64,000 nucleotides of DNA from Tetrapisispora phaffii CBS 4417 (GCF_000236905.1 NC_016520.1:248001-312000), one strand, 5' to 3'; shown: positions 51,901 through 62,085, counted from the stretch's first letter. Notes: a model not told the origin generated them from the letters alone. Program-made: numbers and translations.

Positions 51901-54685
51901 TATCATGGTCCTCGACATTATTAATCATATTAACAAGCTTTGTTTTTGTCGGAATCTGGCTAAAATCAAGCAAGCTAGATTTACTTAATAATCTACCAAC
52001 ATTCTTATATGGAATGCCATCACGACTAGTTAATGACTGTGATGATTTCGCCAAACTCTCATTTGCATCGTAATACAGTGAGTGCTCTGTTGATGTAGAA
52101 TTGACTGATAATGCAGAATTATTTAAGCTATTAAACACCAAAGAAGCACCTCTTCCTGACTCTGGATTATTGAGATTAAGTTTTCGTGGTGATTCAAACT
52201 CTTGAACACCAAGAGGAGTTAATTTCATATCAAAGTTTGCTGCATATTCCTTAATATCATCAAAGGATATACTATTCATTGTATTTTTTCTTTTTAATAA
52301 ACTTTTATATTCATCTGTTGGCAATACAGTCAAATCGTAATCCTTTGCACCATTATAGATATCTGTCTTAGTCATTATATGATCCTTTTGATTCTTTTTC
52401 AAGTTTGAATATTCCTCTGAAGATAATGTGACAAAACCCATCTTTTTTGTGGACTTCAATATCTTTTCTTGACTTGAATTCTCTTCACGAATAACTTTCT
52501 CAAAAAATTGCTTGTTTGCCAATACTTTCGAAGAAGGAGATACAGTTTCCACAACTGATCTATCATTAAATTTATTAACAAGAGCTCCATAATCTTCACT
52601 TGTCAGAACATTTAATCCTAGCTTTTCGGCGTAAGCTTCAACATCTTTCTTACTAGGATTGTTAGTTTTGTTTAGAAGAACTTCATAGTCGGAGAATTTC
52701 ACTAAAGATAGCCCTCTAGCTTTAGCAGTCTTTTCAAGAACATCATTTGACGGATATTCTGCACTCGATTTTAATACATCATAATCCTCTCTAGGCAAAG
52801 CAATATAACCATACAGATTTGCAAACTCTGACATTGTCTCTTTATTAGGTCCTTTTGTTAACTCGTCATATTTCTTCTCCGGTAAGGGAACTATATTGTA
52901 TTTGGAGCATAAGCTAATTACTTCTTCTTTGCTCAAATTTTTGTTTAAATCATTTAACATATCTTGGTAATCAGATCTACTAATTAGAATCGAATCAGTA
53001 TTCAACGAGAGTTCCCCATTATTTTGTGATAATGTAGATGATTTAGAAACATTCTCAGAATTAATTAAGATGTATCCATGTACTTTAGCAGCATTTGCAA
53101 TATACTCCAGCGGTGGACTGTTAACTTTATCAACTAGTAATTCATAATCTTTTTGGTTTAAGACTACTAGGTTATTTTCATTAGCTTTTTCAATCAGATA
53201 GTCTTGACTTGGTTTATCAATCTTTTCTTTTAAGTTATCCATATCCTCTGTTTTTAGCACTGCTAAGTTATTTTCATTAGCTAGTTCAATAATTTTCTCA
53301 ACATTAATATTCCTAATATCAAGGTAGGAGTTCTCTAACTCAATTTTATCAATGTAAATCTTGTCGCTAGAGGGACTCGCTTCGAATGCCTTCATATTTG
53401 ATCTTTCATCAATTTTTTTCATCAGTGCTGAATATTCTGTATTTGTCAATATCATACAATCATTCTTTCTAGCATATTGTTGAACTTCCATCATGGTGAG
53501 TTCTACTTCGTATTCGTTGTTTTTAAAATTAATCAATTCCATATTATCAATATTCATCGGGGTATCATCAGTGTATTTAATATGAGCTTCATCTACTATT
53601 TTATCTTCCATCCCTTTGTTTCTTATTAAATTCGAAGAAGATAACTCTTTTTCACCATCATCATCACTATCATCATAATCTTCATTATTTATGGCTTCAA
53701 TTGATTTATTTGATTTCAATATTACAATTTGTTTCTTCAATTTCGCTATCATTTGATGTGCATGTGTTAAATTTGATTTCAATGTTTGATATTGTAAATC
53801 TTTAGAAAATTCACTATCAAAATTTCGCTTATCCTCAGATATCTGTTCTTCTTCATTGAACACGCTTATTGGCATAAGATTATTATCCATATGGATACTT
53901 TCTGCAACTACTGGCGATTCTCTAGTTCTAATAGTATTTTTCTCAATATCGACAGTCAATACCTTTATTGTGTGCTGTAGCTCAGATACCTTTGTATTCA
54001 AATCATTATTTATATCATTTACTTCATTAATACGGTCTTTATAGTTATTTATTTCTGACTGATATTTTTTAGTATCGGAATTTATTTTATTTTCCAAACC
54101 TATCTTTTCTAAGTATAATGCTTCATTTTTAACATTAGTTTCCTCTGCTAATGATTTATTCTTATTTAATTCTTTCTTTTGCTTTTGGAAATGATCTTTC
54201 AATTGGTTTAATTCATTTGATACGTTAACATAATTCGATTCTAATTCCCAATTATTTGTTTTCAATGATTCATAATCTTTCTGTGTAGTGTTAAATTTTG
54301 AATTCAATATTTCATAATTTTTAGTTAAAGTTTTATTATCTTCATCCAACCTTTTTAATTTTTTAGACTTTCTTTCAATTTCTGATTGTAATTTTCTGCA
54401 TTCATGTAATAAATTATCACTTAGATCCATTACAAAATTAACATTATCATTATTATGTGAAGATAAGATACTTGCATTTGAATTTCTATTTTTTTTGGTT
54501 AAAATATTTGAAAAAGAAAATGGTCTTCTGTTGTCTGGATCATTATTATTCCTCGATAAAGAATCTAAACCATCATCTGCAATATCTAATTGATCATTAA
54601 CTCGATTTCTAACGGTATCCATCTTCATTGAAGATGATGATATGGATAATTGTTTCTTTATAGTACTATTTTGATTGCTTGCCAT
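48953..54685 (-). CDS. NUM1: Num1, cortical anchor for dynein and mitochondria
   Basis: Num1 tethers mitochondria to the plasma membrane and captures dynein for nuclear migration. The protein has 1910 residues, against 2748 in S. cerevisiae. A coiled coil fills about residues 70-240 (LRKLQSEIE-type heptads) with a second at about 1110-1260. Between and after them are more than 20 degenerate copies of a short unit with an Ala-rich helix, a hydrophobic strand and a Tyr-x-x-Leu helix, for example YAEKLGLNVLTSEDYGALVN. A pleckstrin-homology domain lies near 1715-1830, with YLFKYYRRLGHLGFESRHEK and FWVHPYTLTLYWSSTNP. The tail is basic. The shorter length reflects the missing long arrays of 64-residue repeats. 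Confidence 0.95.
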   Translation of the reverse strand: MASNQNSTIKKQLSISSSSMKMDTVRNRVNDQLDIADDGLDSLSRNNNDPDNRRPFSFSNILTKKNRNSNASILSSHNNDNVNFVMDLSDNLLHECRKLQSEIERKSKKLKRLDEDNKTLTKNYEILNSKFNTTQKDYESLKTNNWELESNYVNVSNELNQLKDHFQKQKKELNKNKSLAEETNVKNEALYLEKIGLENKINSDTKKYQSEINNYKDRINEVNDINNDLNTKVSELQHTIKVLTVDIEKNTIRTRESPVVAESIHMDNNLMPISVFNEEEQISEDKRNFDSEFSKDLQYQTLKSNLTHAHQMIAKLKKQIVILKSNKSIEAINNEDYDDSDDDGEKELSSSNLIRNKGMEDKIVDEAHIKYTDDTPMNIDNMELINFKNNEYEVELTMMEVQQYARKNDCMILTNTEYSALMKKIDERSNMKAFEASPSSDKIYIDKIELENSYLDIRNINVEKIIELANENNLAVLKTEDMDNLKEKIDKPSQDYLIEKANENNLVVLNQKDYELLVDKVNSPPLEYIANAAKVHGYILINSENVSKSSTLSQNNGELSLNTDSILISRSDYQDMLNDLNKNLSKEEVISLCSKYNIVPLPEKKYDELTKGPNKETMSEFANLYGYIALPREDYDVLKSSAEYPSNDVLEKTAKARGLSLVKFSDYEVLLNKTNNPSKKDVEAYAEKLGLNVLTSEDYGALVNKFNDRSVVETVSPSSKVLANKQFFEKVIREENSSQEKILKSTKKMGFVTLSSEEYSNLKKNQKDHIMTKTDIYNGAKDYDLTVLPTDEYKSLLKRKNTMNSISFDDIKEYAANFDMKLTPLGVQEFESPRKLNLNNPESGRGASLVFNSLNNSALSVNSTSTEHSLYYDANESLAKSSQSLTSRDGIPYKNVGRLLSKSSLLDFSQIPTKTKLVNMINNVEDHDNKSIDDTISLSDVSTIHTIASKDDQDTEGLCFDVLNHHAKSLGYKLVPITRSGVEEGVVRTIGIDDGLNFASDIGINQGKHLFNDNEDSDESNFGALQEGLMDESQLDSNQSSNDKLLKNVSISQEEFAEYLMLKTKYQQNKQSDVANSDYYNSEINSSPSINDYKRPKEENNKDLYDFETLQKYSSEIGMKLISADDYELNIQKIGELEKEIETKNSDLLEFENISKSMNQIKVENETLKSDLEKLQLEREALNEDNKRKIEEVELLTITLRSLETEKNELENTVNEAISLTQDKENENQTTMNENLELIHKYETLQTEYDNLKCEVDVNSENRHPEQNDNIDLDKIRYMADDLGIVVLSKDDYAELINTSIQGDFINPHSTIEKSSESREPNILSEDEIRNHCSKLGLVVMDLSEYKKLSEGDQKSSSNFNHLISSTLPIPIPIPNLVANSNIATSIPNVGEISENHLLENDNKSIQKDLGDDFTDVNEISELKQTQKESQEIKKDWSPLKEEIIYYAHEHGLEVINNDDYMRLVQLERDSNILDMNEETLSKKAAEMNFILVNIEKFKSIEAELNNPSISKELLYLEAEKQDLVVLERKKYLEMNANISDISYLRDEEEGNSFAEDDTQYISEEISQIKQKASSFGYICVPGSSFVPTTSSKTPDSEDTVLLPSSYYQKLLISNNASLRNFTINELQAELKKRGQDSTHVLGNPTEFAPPPPIGGQITFPSSGNSSNGHANNMQSSNSYSHSRSSTMSNANSMRAFSIAGGVSLVTVASFTEPSIIPAVTQTVIGEYLFKYYRRLGHLGFESRHEKYFWVHPYTLTLYWSSTNPVMDNVTSRKTKGVAILGVESINDTNPYPVGLYHKSIIVKTEGRSIKITCPTRQRHNVWYNSLRYLLQRNLEGIDLNDVADDPTDNIHPGNLYHLSNSFKNPKSPQSEKTRKISKKLSSINLDPNRARLPNTSSPLLKNTGFNYPK
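50270..53500 (-). repeat. Dispersed Num1-type short repeats
   Basis: Within NUM1, units of about 33-36 residues recur roughly in series between 52560 and 53500, and singly further on near 52300, 51310, 50800, 50650 and 50300. The shared pattern is an Ala, a hydrophobic pair six to eight residues later, then Asp/Glu-Tyr-x-x-Leu. Identity between units is low. Confidence 0.75.
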
Positions 54686-56415
54686 AACTAAAAAACAAAG
54701 GAAAGATATTGAGTATCTGGTATTCTTTTTTAAATTTATTATTTATTATTTATTAATTGTTGATTGGACAGCAAATTGCGTTTGTTTCTAGTTTTAATTT
54801 TGGGTTTTAGGTTTAGTTTTTATTTATTTAATATATAAACTAATTTCCCAAGTGAACGTAATGTGAGTATTCTTAAACCTTGGTATACTAATGAATCCGA
54901 ATATCCAAATGGATTTAATATATCATCTCTGATTGATTAAGTACGTTTCATTTAAGTTGTATATATATAAATGAAGTGCTCATCTCATTACAATAGCTAC
55001 ATCCTTCTTTCTTTTTATTTTTTAGTTTATATTGTTTTTGATCCAGATTAGTATTTACTGCTTTTTCTCAATTTTTAATTTCGTGAAATATCCATTTTCG
55101 GTCATCTCATACAATGCAACAAATAAGACAATCATGATGTTTATTTCATACAGAAAAAAACTAATCACAATGTATGTTAAAATAAAATGAAAAGAAATCA
55201 CTATTAAATAACATCCGAATATGTTGATAATTCAAATGTCTGATGTTATTTTTTTTTTTTTGATATACATACCTAATTATAGTTCAAATGTCTTAATATA
55301 TCACCTGTGAGGGATATAATAATCTGGCATTAACATGTGTGGAATATAATAAAGCTCTTCGACACTACACCATCTTGTTTAAGAAAAACATACAAAGAAT
55401 AGAATAAGAGCCTTATATATAATTATATATACATATAATTGTTTGTAAGAAAAGTTAACAAAACAGTTGGCGGCTAAACATATATATTGCGTTTTTTGTT
55501 TCTGTTTTTTTTTTGTTTTGTGTCACATCAATAACCAATAAATCTAGGATCAAGAATATGTCTTAACCCGCCCTTACTTCATTAAGTGAAGCACCTTCTA
55601 TTATATTATAGTAAGAAAAGAAATATTGCTTGGACAAATGGAAGTTTTACAATAGTCACATGCTCTTATTTTAAGAACTCAGCAGTATGCATCTCGATAC
55701 AATGACATTTCAGCGGTTGCAACAGCTTTAAAAAACATTAAATACGACAAGTCAAGCTTAACAGAACATTAAGACATGAACATAAATAAAGTTGGATTAT
55801 AGAAATAGATATTGTATAATTATGATATCCATATATCAACAATTGTCTTGTAATAGCGGCAAGCATGAGGTCTAATGGCTCTTTAACGGTATACTGTCAC
55901 ATACATAGATACACACATACATATATAATAACTCTTCCGTACTCTTCCATAAGCTGTTACATGAAGATAACCCTGATTTCTGTCACTATTTTAAAATTCC
56001 ACTCTATAAAAATTTCTTAATTATTGGTCATGCACACAACCTTATATTCCCCCCCGTTCTCGGTGTTTGTGAAAGAAAAACGCTACAATCATACAATATC
56101 ATATACAGCGAATAGTGGATCGAACATGACAACATAGTTTTCTTTGAATAATAATTGGTTAGAATTCATATACTGTAATTAATTCTTAATTTTTAGAAAA
56201 GGGTAAACTGGGTTAACTTCTATATATAAAGATAAATATATCTTATTGTTTTCCTTCTTTGCTCTAATATTGTTTTATAACTATTAATACATATACACAC
56301 ACAAACACATATATATATGGTTACCGACGTGTGATACTGTACTTAAATATAATTATAATAACGAAAGTGTTCATAATATCTACTCAACACAAAAAACTAT
56401 CAACATATACTAATC
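54686..56415. other. NUM1-KGD2 divergent intergenic region, about 1.7 kb
   Basis: No gene is seen. It holds T-rich tracts, a CTCAT pair near 54977 and CCAAT-type sites, annotated separately. A run of six C lies at about 56050-56055. Repeated TATA/ATACACA simple sequence precedes KGD2. Confidence 0.55.
56031..56159 (+). promoter_or_regulatory. Candidate Hap2/3/4/5 (CCAAT) sites upstream of KGD2
   Basis: TTATTGGT at 56031-56038 and TAATTGGT at 56152-56159 both fit the yeast Hap consensus TNATTGGT, and a reverse match ACCAATAA lies at 55534-55541. They sit 257-385 bp upstream of KGD2 (the last about 875 bp). S. cerevisiae KGD2 is controlled by the Hap complex. The motif is short, so each match alone is weak. 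Confidence 0.45.
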
Positions 56416-57783
56416 ATGTTATCTAGATCTGTATCCAAGACGTTGTTAAGTACAACTGTTAGACAAAGTTTAAAAAATAAAACAAATATACATTCTTCTT
56501 TAAAAATTTCTTCAAATGTGTTAGGAAGAAGATATATCTCAAATGTTAACGTAGAAAATAATATCAATGGTAATTATATTAGGAAACAACAAACTAATTA
56601 TGTTAATGGTAATAAGTTATGGTTAATTAATAATAGAAGATTTGCCTCGACGGTTGTTAAGGTTCCACAAATGGCTGAATCATTGACTGAGGGTACTTTA
56701 AAAGAATTTACTAAAAATGTAGGTGATTTTGTTCATCAAGATGAGCTAATCGCGACAATCGAAACTGATAAAATTGATGTTGAAGTTAATGCACCATTTT
56801 CTGGTACAATTAAAAAATTCTTGGCAAATCCTGAAGATACCGTCACTGTAGGAGGTGATTTAATTGAAATCGAAGAAGGTCCTGCTCCAGAAGGTAACGA
56901 TGCTGTGAAAAAGGAAAGTAAGCCTGTCAAAGAAAAAGCAACAGAGCCTGTCCCAGAAAAGAAACCAGCAGAAACTGTGCAAAAATCGGAATCAAAACCT
57001 GTATCGACACCTGCTCAAGAAAAACCGAAGAAACAGGAAGCAGTACAAAATGTTTTTGAGCCAAAAACATTCACATCATTTTCTCGTAATGAACGTAAAG
57101 TTAAAATGAATCGTATGAGAATGAGAATTGCTGAAAGATTAAAGGAATCCCAGAACACAGCAGCATCCTTAACTACATTCAACGAAGTTGACATGTCTGG
57201 TATTTTGGAAATGAGAAAATTATACAAAGATGAAATTATTAAGACAAAGAATGTTAAATTTGGTTTCATGGGTTTATTTTCTAAAGCTTGTACTTTAGCT
57301 GCCAAGGACATTCCGTCCGTAAATGGTGCTATTGAAGGTGACCAGATAGTTTACCGTGATTATTCTGATATATCAATTGCAGTAGCTACACCAAAGGGTT
57401 TAGTTACTCCCGTTATCCGTAATGCCGAATCGTTATCTGTTTTGGAAATAGAAGAAGAGATTGTTCGTTTAAGTAAAAAAGCTAGAGACGGTAAACTAAC
57501 CTTAGAAGATATGTCTGGTGGTACATTTACTATCTCAAATGGTGGTGTGTTTGGATCATTGTATGGTACTCCAATCATAAACACTCCACAAACTGCTGTT
57601 TTAGGTCTGCACGGTGTCAAACAAAGACCTGTCACTTTAGCTGATGGTACCATAGCTTCAAGACCAATGATGTACTTAGCTTTAACTTATGATCACAGAA
57701 TGTTAGACGGTAGAGAGGCTGTTACATTTTTGAGAACAGTTAAAGAGTATATTGAAGATCCAAGAAAGATGTTGTTGGCCTAG
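56416..57783 (+). CDS. KGD2: Dihydrolipoyl transsuccinylase Kgd2 (E2 of 2-oxoglutarate dehydrogenase)
   Basis: Kgd2 is the E2 core of mitochondrial 2-oxoglutarate dehydrogenase. The protein has 455 residues (463 in S. cerevisiae). Residues 1-75 are basic, Ser/Asn-rich and acid-poor: a mitochondrial presequence. The lipoyl domain (about 78-155) starts VVKVPQMAESLTEGTL and carries ETDKIDVEV with the lipoyl Lys119. A Pro/Lys/Glu-rich linker with no recognisable E3-binding domain runs to about 210, as in yeast Kgd2. The catalytic domain follows and ends with the DHRMLDGREA motif, His427 being catalytic. Confidence 0.97.
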   Translation: MLSRSVSKTLLSTTVRQSLKNKTNIHSSLKISSNVLGRRYISNVNVENNINGNYIRKQQTNYVNGNKLWLINNRRFASTVVKVPQMAESLTEGTLKEFTKNVGDFVHQDELIATIETDKIDVEVNAPFSGTIKKFLANPEDTVTVGGDLIEIEEGPAPEGNDAVKKESKPVKEKATEPVPEKKPAETVQKSESKPVSTPAQEKPKKQEAVQNVFEPKTFTSFSRNERKVKMNRMRMRIAERLKESQNTAASLTTFNEVDMSGILEMRKLYKDEIIKTKNVKFGFMGLFSKACTLAAKDIPSVNGAIEGDQIVYRDYSDISIAVATPKGLVTPVIRNAESLSVLEIEEEIVRLSKKARDGKLTLEDMSGGTFTISNGGVFGSLYGTPIINTPQTAVLGLHGVKQRPVTLADGTIASRPMMYLALTYDHRMLDGREAVTFLRTVKEYIEDPRKMLLA

Positions 57784-58673
57784 ATTTAAGATTATATATA
57801 ATCTGGCATTATTTCTCAAGTTCTGTTAATATTTACTAGGTTATTATGATTTTTCAAAATTATTAATATTCAATTATATCATGAATAGCGCAATTAAATA
57901 AGAGCTATTTATTACTAAATCACTAAATACATATATTTATTTATTTATTTATTTATTTATTTCTAATTTTTCACAATTAAACAATTTATGGATATGTATA
58001 TGTATATGCATCATATATCTTGAAAATATTGAACTGTTCAATCAGAACAGATGTATTTAAGAAAGCAATTTATAATTGAATTCTTAGTTAGCCTGGGAAG
58101 TAGATTTCTAAAAGTTGCTTAAGTATTTTCAAGATTATTTTATGTTGCCTAAGACAAATAATGATTCGATATTATCTTTACTATTATTATTGTTAGAATC
58201 AAATTCGGAAAAAACAAAAATCGTGTCACGTGCCACAGATACCCTTTTCTTAGTGTGAAGGAAATTTGTAATTACAGATATTTCCTGTTTAGGCAAATCA
58301 TAAATATATGCTTATTTTGAAATAATATTGAAAATTGATTCAAGTCAATTTGTACATATAAGAGATATTTCACTGTCATTAAAAAAAAAATTGTTTATAT
58401 ATGTATACATCTTTAATTTTGATCCGTAATATATAAGCAAAATATTTAATGGTAATAAGTTTCAATTGATTTCCAATACTTCAATAGACCCAGTTAAAAA
58501 ATAATATAAATATAACCGAGATCAATTTCACCCAAGTCCTTCATTTTCAAGATATATAATCGTTAACAGAGAAAACGTGGCTATTTACTAGAGTATACCA
58601 TTTGCTATAGATCAATTCATTAAAAACTATAATATATATATTTGAGTTCCGAGACTATATTATTAATAACAAT
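57784..58673. other. KGD2-ACE2 spacer
   Basis: An 890-bp AT-rich spacer. It includes a (TTTA)n tetranucleotide run at about 57937-57962 and GTCACGTG at about 58225, next to a TTCGG sequence. EKI1 or CKI1, expected near here in S. cerevisiae, is absent. Confidence 0.55.
57933..57962. repeat. (TTTA)n microsatellite
   Basis: About seven uninterrupted TTTA units 3' of KGD2. No function implied. Confidence 0.8.
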
Positions 58674-60914
58674 ATGGAATCAAATACATGGAATGTAAAC
58701 CCCACTGACATTTTAAATAATGATAATCATTATAAGACTGGGCAACTCGAAGATAATGCAAAGTTTTCAAATCATGACCTTGAGCAGGAGGAAACGTACA
58801 GAAATTATCTAGATTTAACATACGAAAATATGGATAATGTTTTAAGTCAAAAATTAAATGATTTAGATATACCTTTGGTCCCAACGAATGCTCAAAATGA
58901 TATTACTTTAAATTTTGATGATGACTTCAATTGGAATCAATTGAAAATAGACGAATCTACCAGTACTACTGTAGCTCCAACATACAATAATAATACGAGA
59001 CAGCACAAGAGAGGAATGAGCGGTACAGCAATATTTGGTTTTGCTAACCACACAAAAGAATTGAGTATATCAAATAATAATTTTGAGTATCCTATAGATT
59101 CTGGAAATCATTACGAACCACATCAACAGAATAGTAATGATTCAATGGTCATTGGTCAACAACTGTTAAAGCAACAGGAACAGTTAAAAATGGCCTTAGA
59201 TAAACAAAAAGAAATGAACATTCAGTTGGAGCAACAATTGCTAGAGAATAGAAAGCAACAAGAACAATTACAAAATGCTTTAGCACAGCAACAAATGGTA
59301 ACAAATAATTTAGTAATTAACTCGCCGTCAAAGAGTCCATCCCACACTGCACATACACCAAGATCTACTAGAGTTTCCAATGATAATGCAATAATAATTA
59401 CTTCAAACTCAAAATCAGGTAAATTTGAATTTCCAGCTCCTCAAAATCCAACAACAATGATGATCTCGCCACCGTTATCAAACACTCCATTTAATGGATC
59501 ACCAACAAACAATCGGAGAAATAGAAGCTTCATGCATGGCTTTCAAAGTAATACTGAATCAGACTTACTAAATATAAATAGCAATCAGAATTATGACTAT
59601 TCGAAAGAATTAAATACACCAAATCTTACAAATGGATCAACCATGAATAACTCAAGACAGAGTAATACCCTTCATTATAAAAAAGAGTCTAATTACTCAA
59701 CAACCTCGACAATTCCTCAATATACAGATGAAGATACAAGCGATTCGGAATATATGAAGAGTATGGGATTGGGTATACAAGTTGACTCTAGAGCAATACA
59801 GAACAATTTAAAGTTTAAAGGCTCACAAAAGCTTGATATGTTACCTACAATTGCTGGTTCGAACCAAAATACACCAGTTAAAGTGCAACCACCACAAAAA
59901 TATAAATTCCAACATACTCCAATAAAACAACAACAATATAGCAATACACAATTTACTGAAAATAAAGATAATATAAATGATAACTTTAAGAATGATATGA
60001 AACCAACTAATATATTTTCACAGAGAAATAGAACACCCCAATTAGCATTATCATCACATATTAAAAGTGTTGACGATTCGGCTAGATCAGATATATATGG
60101 AACTTCTCCTTCAAACGGCTCTAATTTACAATTTAAAACCTTTGAAACACCTTCACCTTCGCATAAGCAAGATGACAACAAAGGCTTTACAGGTTATGAT
60201 GGAAATATGAGTAGATCAGTTGTAAATCTCGATAATACCCCAGTGAAGATAACAACGAAACCAACTACTCTGCCAAGGGGTTCCATTGACATTTATGTTA
60301 AAGAACTACCCGACAAAACATTTGTTTGTTTGTATCAGGGTTGTCAAAAGTCTTTCAAGAGACGCTATAACGTTAGGTCACATATACAGACACATTTAGA
60401 GGATAGACCTTATACATGTGATTACGAAGGTTGTGAGAAATCTTTTGTTAGAAATCATGATTTAATTAGACATAGGAAAAGACATGATGAAAGAAATATT
60501 GTTTGTCCATGCGGTCAAAAATTTGCCAACCAAAAATCAATGGAGAATCATAAGAATAATAACATTTGTATAGGTGGGACAAATCTTCAAAAATCTGTGA
60601 CGAAAACATCACCCAAGAAATACCAAGGAAATAGACCAGGTAATAACAATATTATAATAAATAGTCCTGTCAAAGAAGCAGTGACTAGTGAAGTAACAGC
60701 AGATTATGTTATAAAGAAAATGGAGCAACAATTAAAGCAAGAAATGGCAAATAATGGGTTCTTAGAACCTCCACCAATTGTTGGATCGGAAACGACAAAG
60801 ATCGGTTCGAACACAACAACAAAGACATTAATATCTCCTTCACCCTCAACAGGATTGAGTGATTTGGGTTCGCCGTTTTTAGGATTCAGTGATATCGCAA
60901 AAACAATTACATAA
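58674..60914 (+). CDS. ACE2: Zinc-finger transcription factor Ace2 (Ace2/Swi5 family)
   Basis: Ace2 drives daughter-cell-specific genes such as CTS1 after mitosis, under Cbk1 and Cdk control. The protein has 746 residues. LNDLDIPLVP (about 61-70) and HKRGMSGTAIFGF (about 111) match Ace2 N-terminal blocks. A coiled coil at about 165-210 is Gln-rich (LLKQQEQLKMALDKQKEMN). Two C2H2 fingers and one variant finger lie at about 550-634 (FVCLYQGCQKSFKRR, YTCDYEGCEKSF, CPCGQKF), preceded by KPTTLPRGSIDIYVKELPD. Two Cbk1-type sites are visible: HKRGMS (Ser116) and HYKKES (Ser339). The tail contains FLEPPP as in Ace2. Swi5 is the alternative, but the coiled coil and these blocks favour Ace2. Confidence 0.92.
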   Translation: MESNTWNVNPTDILNNDNHYKTGQLEDNAKFSNHDLEQEETYRNYLDLTYENMDNVLSQKLNDLDIPLVPTNAQNDITLNFDDDFNWNQLKIDESTSTTVAPTYNNNTRQHKRGMSGTAIFGFANHTKELSISNNNFEYPIDSGNHYEPHQQNSNDSMVIGQQLLKQQEQLKMALDKQKEMNIQLEQQLLENRKQQEQLQNALAQQQMVTNNLVINSPSKSPSHTAHTPRSTRVSNDNAIIITSNSKSGKFEFPAPQNPTTMMISPPLSNTPFNGSPTNNRRNRSFMHGFQSNTESDLLNINSNQNYDYSKELNTPNLTNGSTMNNSRQSNTLHYKKESNYSTTSTIPQYTDEDTSDSEYMKSMGLGIQVDSRAIQNNLKFKGSQKLDMLPTIAGSNQNTPVKVQPPQKYKFQHTPIKQQQYSNTQFTENKDNINDNFKNDMKPTNIFSQRNRTPQLALSSHIKSVDDSARSDIYGTSPSNGSNLQFKTFETPSPSHKQDDNKGFTGYDGNMSRSVVNLDNTPVKITTKPTTLPRGSIDIYVKELPDKTFVCLYQGCQKSFKRRYNVRSHIQTHLEDRPYTCDYEGCEKSFVRNHDLIRHRKRHDERNIVCPCGQKFANQKSMENHKNNNICIGGTNLQKSVTKTSPKKYQGNRPGNNNIIINSPVKEAVTSEVTADYVIKKMEQQLKQEMANNGFLEPPPIVGSETTKIGSNTTTKTLISPSPSTGLSDLGSPFLGFSDIAKTIT

Positions 60915-60950
60915 AGAACAAGAACATTATCAAGGTGGTATTGACACCCT

Positions 60951-60951
<1 letters not shown>

Positions 60952-61001
<50 letters not shown>

Positions 61002-61027
61002 GTAACAATAATAATAGTAATAATAAT
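60952..61027. repeat. (TAA)n microsatellite
   Basis: A perfect run of about 50 bases from 60952 to 61001, then interrupted copies to about 61027. It starts 38 bases after the ACE2 stop. In one frame it would encode poly-Asn, but that frame is not joined to ACE2. Confidence 0.95.
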
Positions 61028-61678
61028 ATAATTTTATCAACAAATGCATTATTTTTGAACGCATATATTCACCAATTGGTTCAACTAGCAATAATTTCGG
61101 AGGTTGGATTATCCTTTCCTATTTACAGTATTGGCAACCTGAAATGATTCTCATTGACATTCACGCTGCTACGGGATTTAAACGTCAATGCCTGTCGATT
61201 TCCATTTCATTCAAGTAGTTAGAAAGGTATTTCAGGGATATCTATTACTTTTGTTCAAAAAAATTTGAGAGGTTGTCAAAAATGATTTGAAGAAAAATTA
61301 AATATATTCATAACATGTACCTTAATTTAATTAATCAGAGTAAACTGTAACTAACATTAGGTTAAACTGGAGCTTTACAAGATGTGTTTGGCTACTCTGA
61401 ATACACTTAGGGAAGTTATACAGATAGAGGAAGTTATGATTAAAGCTCTTACAATTGAATCAACTCAATCATAAAAACATCAAAAAATATAGTAGTTCAA
61501 TGGATCAATATAGTAATCAATGAGAAATAATGATACTTAAATAATTTTTAAACTTGCCACTAAGTAAACAGGAGATAGAACTAAAATAAACATTATAGCT
61601 TACGAGTATTGATTATTTATAGGCTTTTCAATAACCAAATAGTCCTTGAATGACTATACATGTGTCCCTTTGACCACA

Positions 61679-61785
61679 ACCTTAAAGTAACTAAATACCA
61701 TAATTGGCATTAAGGATGAGATTTTGAGATGTTTTTTTCCTCTTTAACCTCGAGGGTCGGAAAAATAAATTCTAACCTTTAGGAT
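61679..61785 (+). promoter_or_regulatory. Candidate zinc-responsive (Zap1) elements upstream of ZRT2
   Basis: Three imperfect matches to the Zap1 site ACCTTNAAGGT are close together: ACCTTAAAGTA at 61679-61689, ACCTCGAGGGT at 61747-61757 and ACCTTTAGGAT at 61775-61785, each with two mismatches. The middle one keeps both ACC and GGT ends. They lie 300-410 bp before ZRT2, which Zap1 controls in S. cerevisiae. Confidence 0.45.
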
Positions 61786-62085
61786 GAAATTTGAAAAAGT
61801 GCTTCCAACGATGATGCAAATAATATTGAAAAAACCTTGGACCTTTAATAATGGAATGAAAGCTCTATTAATATATGTCTTTAAATATATTATATTATTT
61901 TTTAGTATTAATCAATTAGTTCATTTTAGCATTATAGCTATATTCAATTTGCATAGTTCCTTTTATTTATCATAATTAAGCTTTAAATGTATTAAGTACT
62001 GAATATAAATTCAGGAAAAATATTGAAATATTTTTATAGACAAAAGAACGAAACCTTCAATCAAAATTTCAACAGAATATAAAGA

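Larger units (their letters stand above)
60915..62085. other. ACE2-ZRT2 spacer
   Basis: About 1.17 kb. It opens with an (AAT) microsatellite just after ACE2; candidate Zap1 sites lie at 61679-61785. Otherwise it is AT-rich with no gene seen. Confidence 0.6.

Noticed and set aside
58205..58232. CACGTG (CDEI-like) beside TTCGGAAAAAACAAAAA (CDEIII-like), resembling a point centromere
   Set aside because: The two motifs are only about 12 bp apart with no AT-rich CDEII between them, the CCGAA spacing is off by two bases, and gene context is far from any S. cerevisiae centromere.
60935..61147. Poly-Asn frame after ACE2
   Set aside because: It is a translated (AAT) microsatellite in a different frame from ACE2, whose own C-terminus looks complete.
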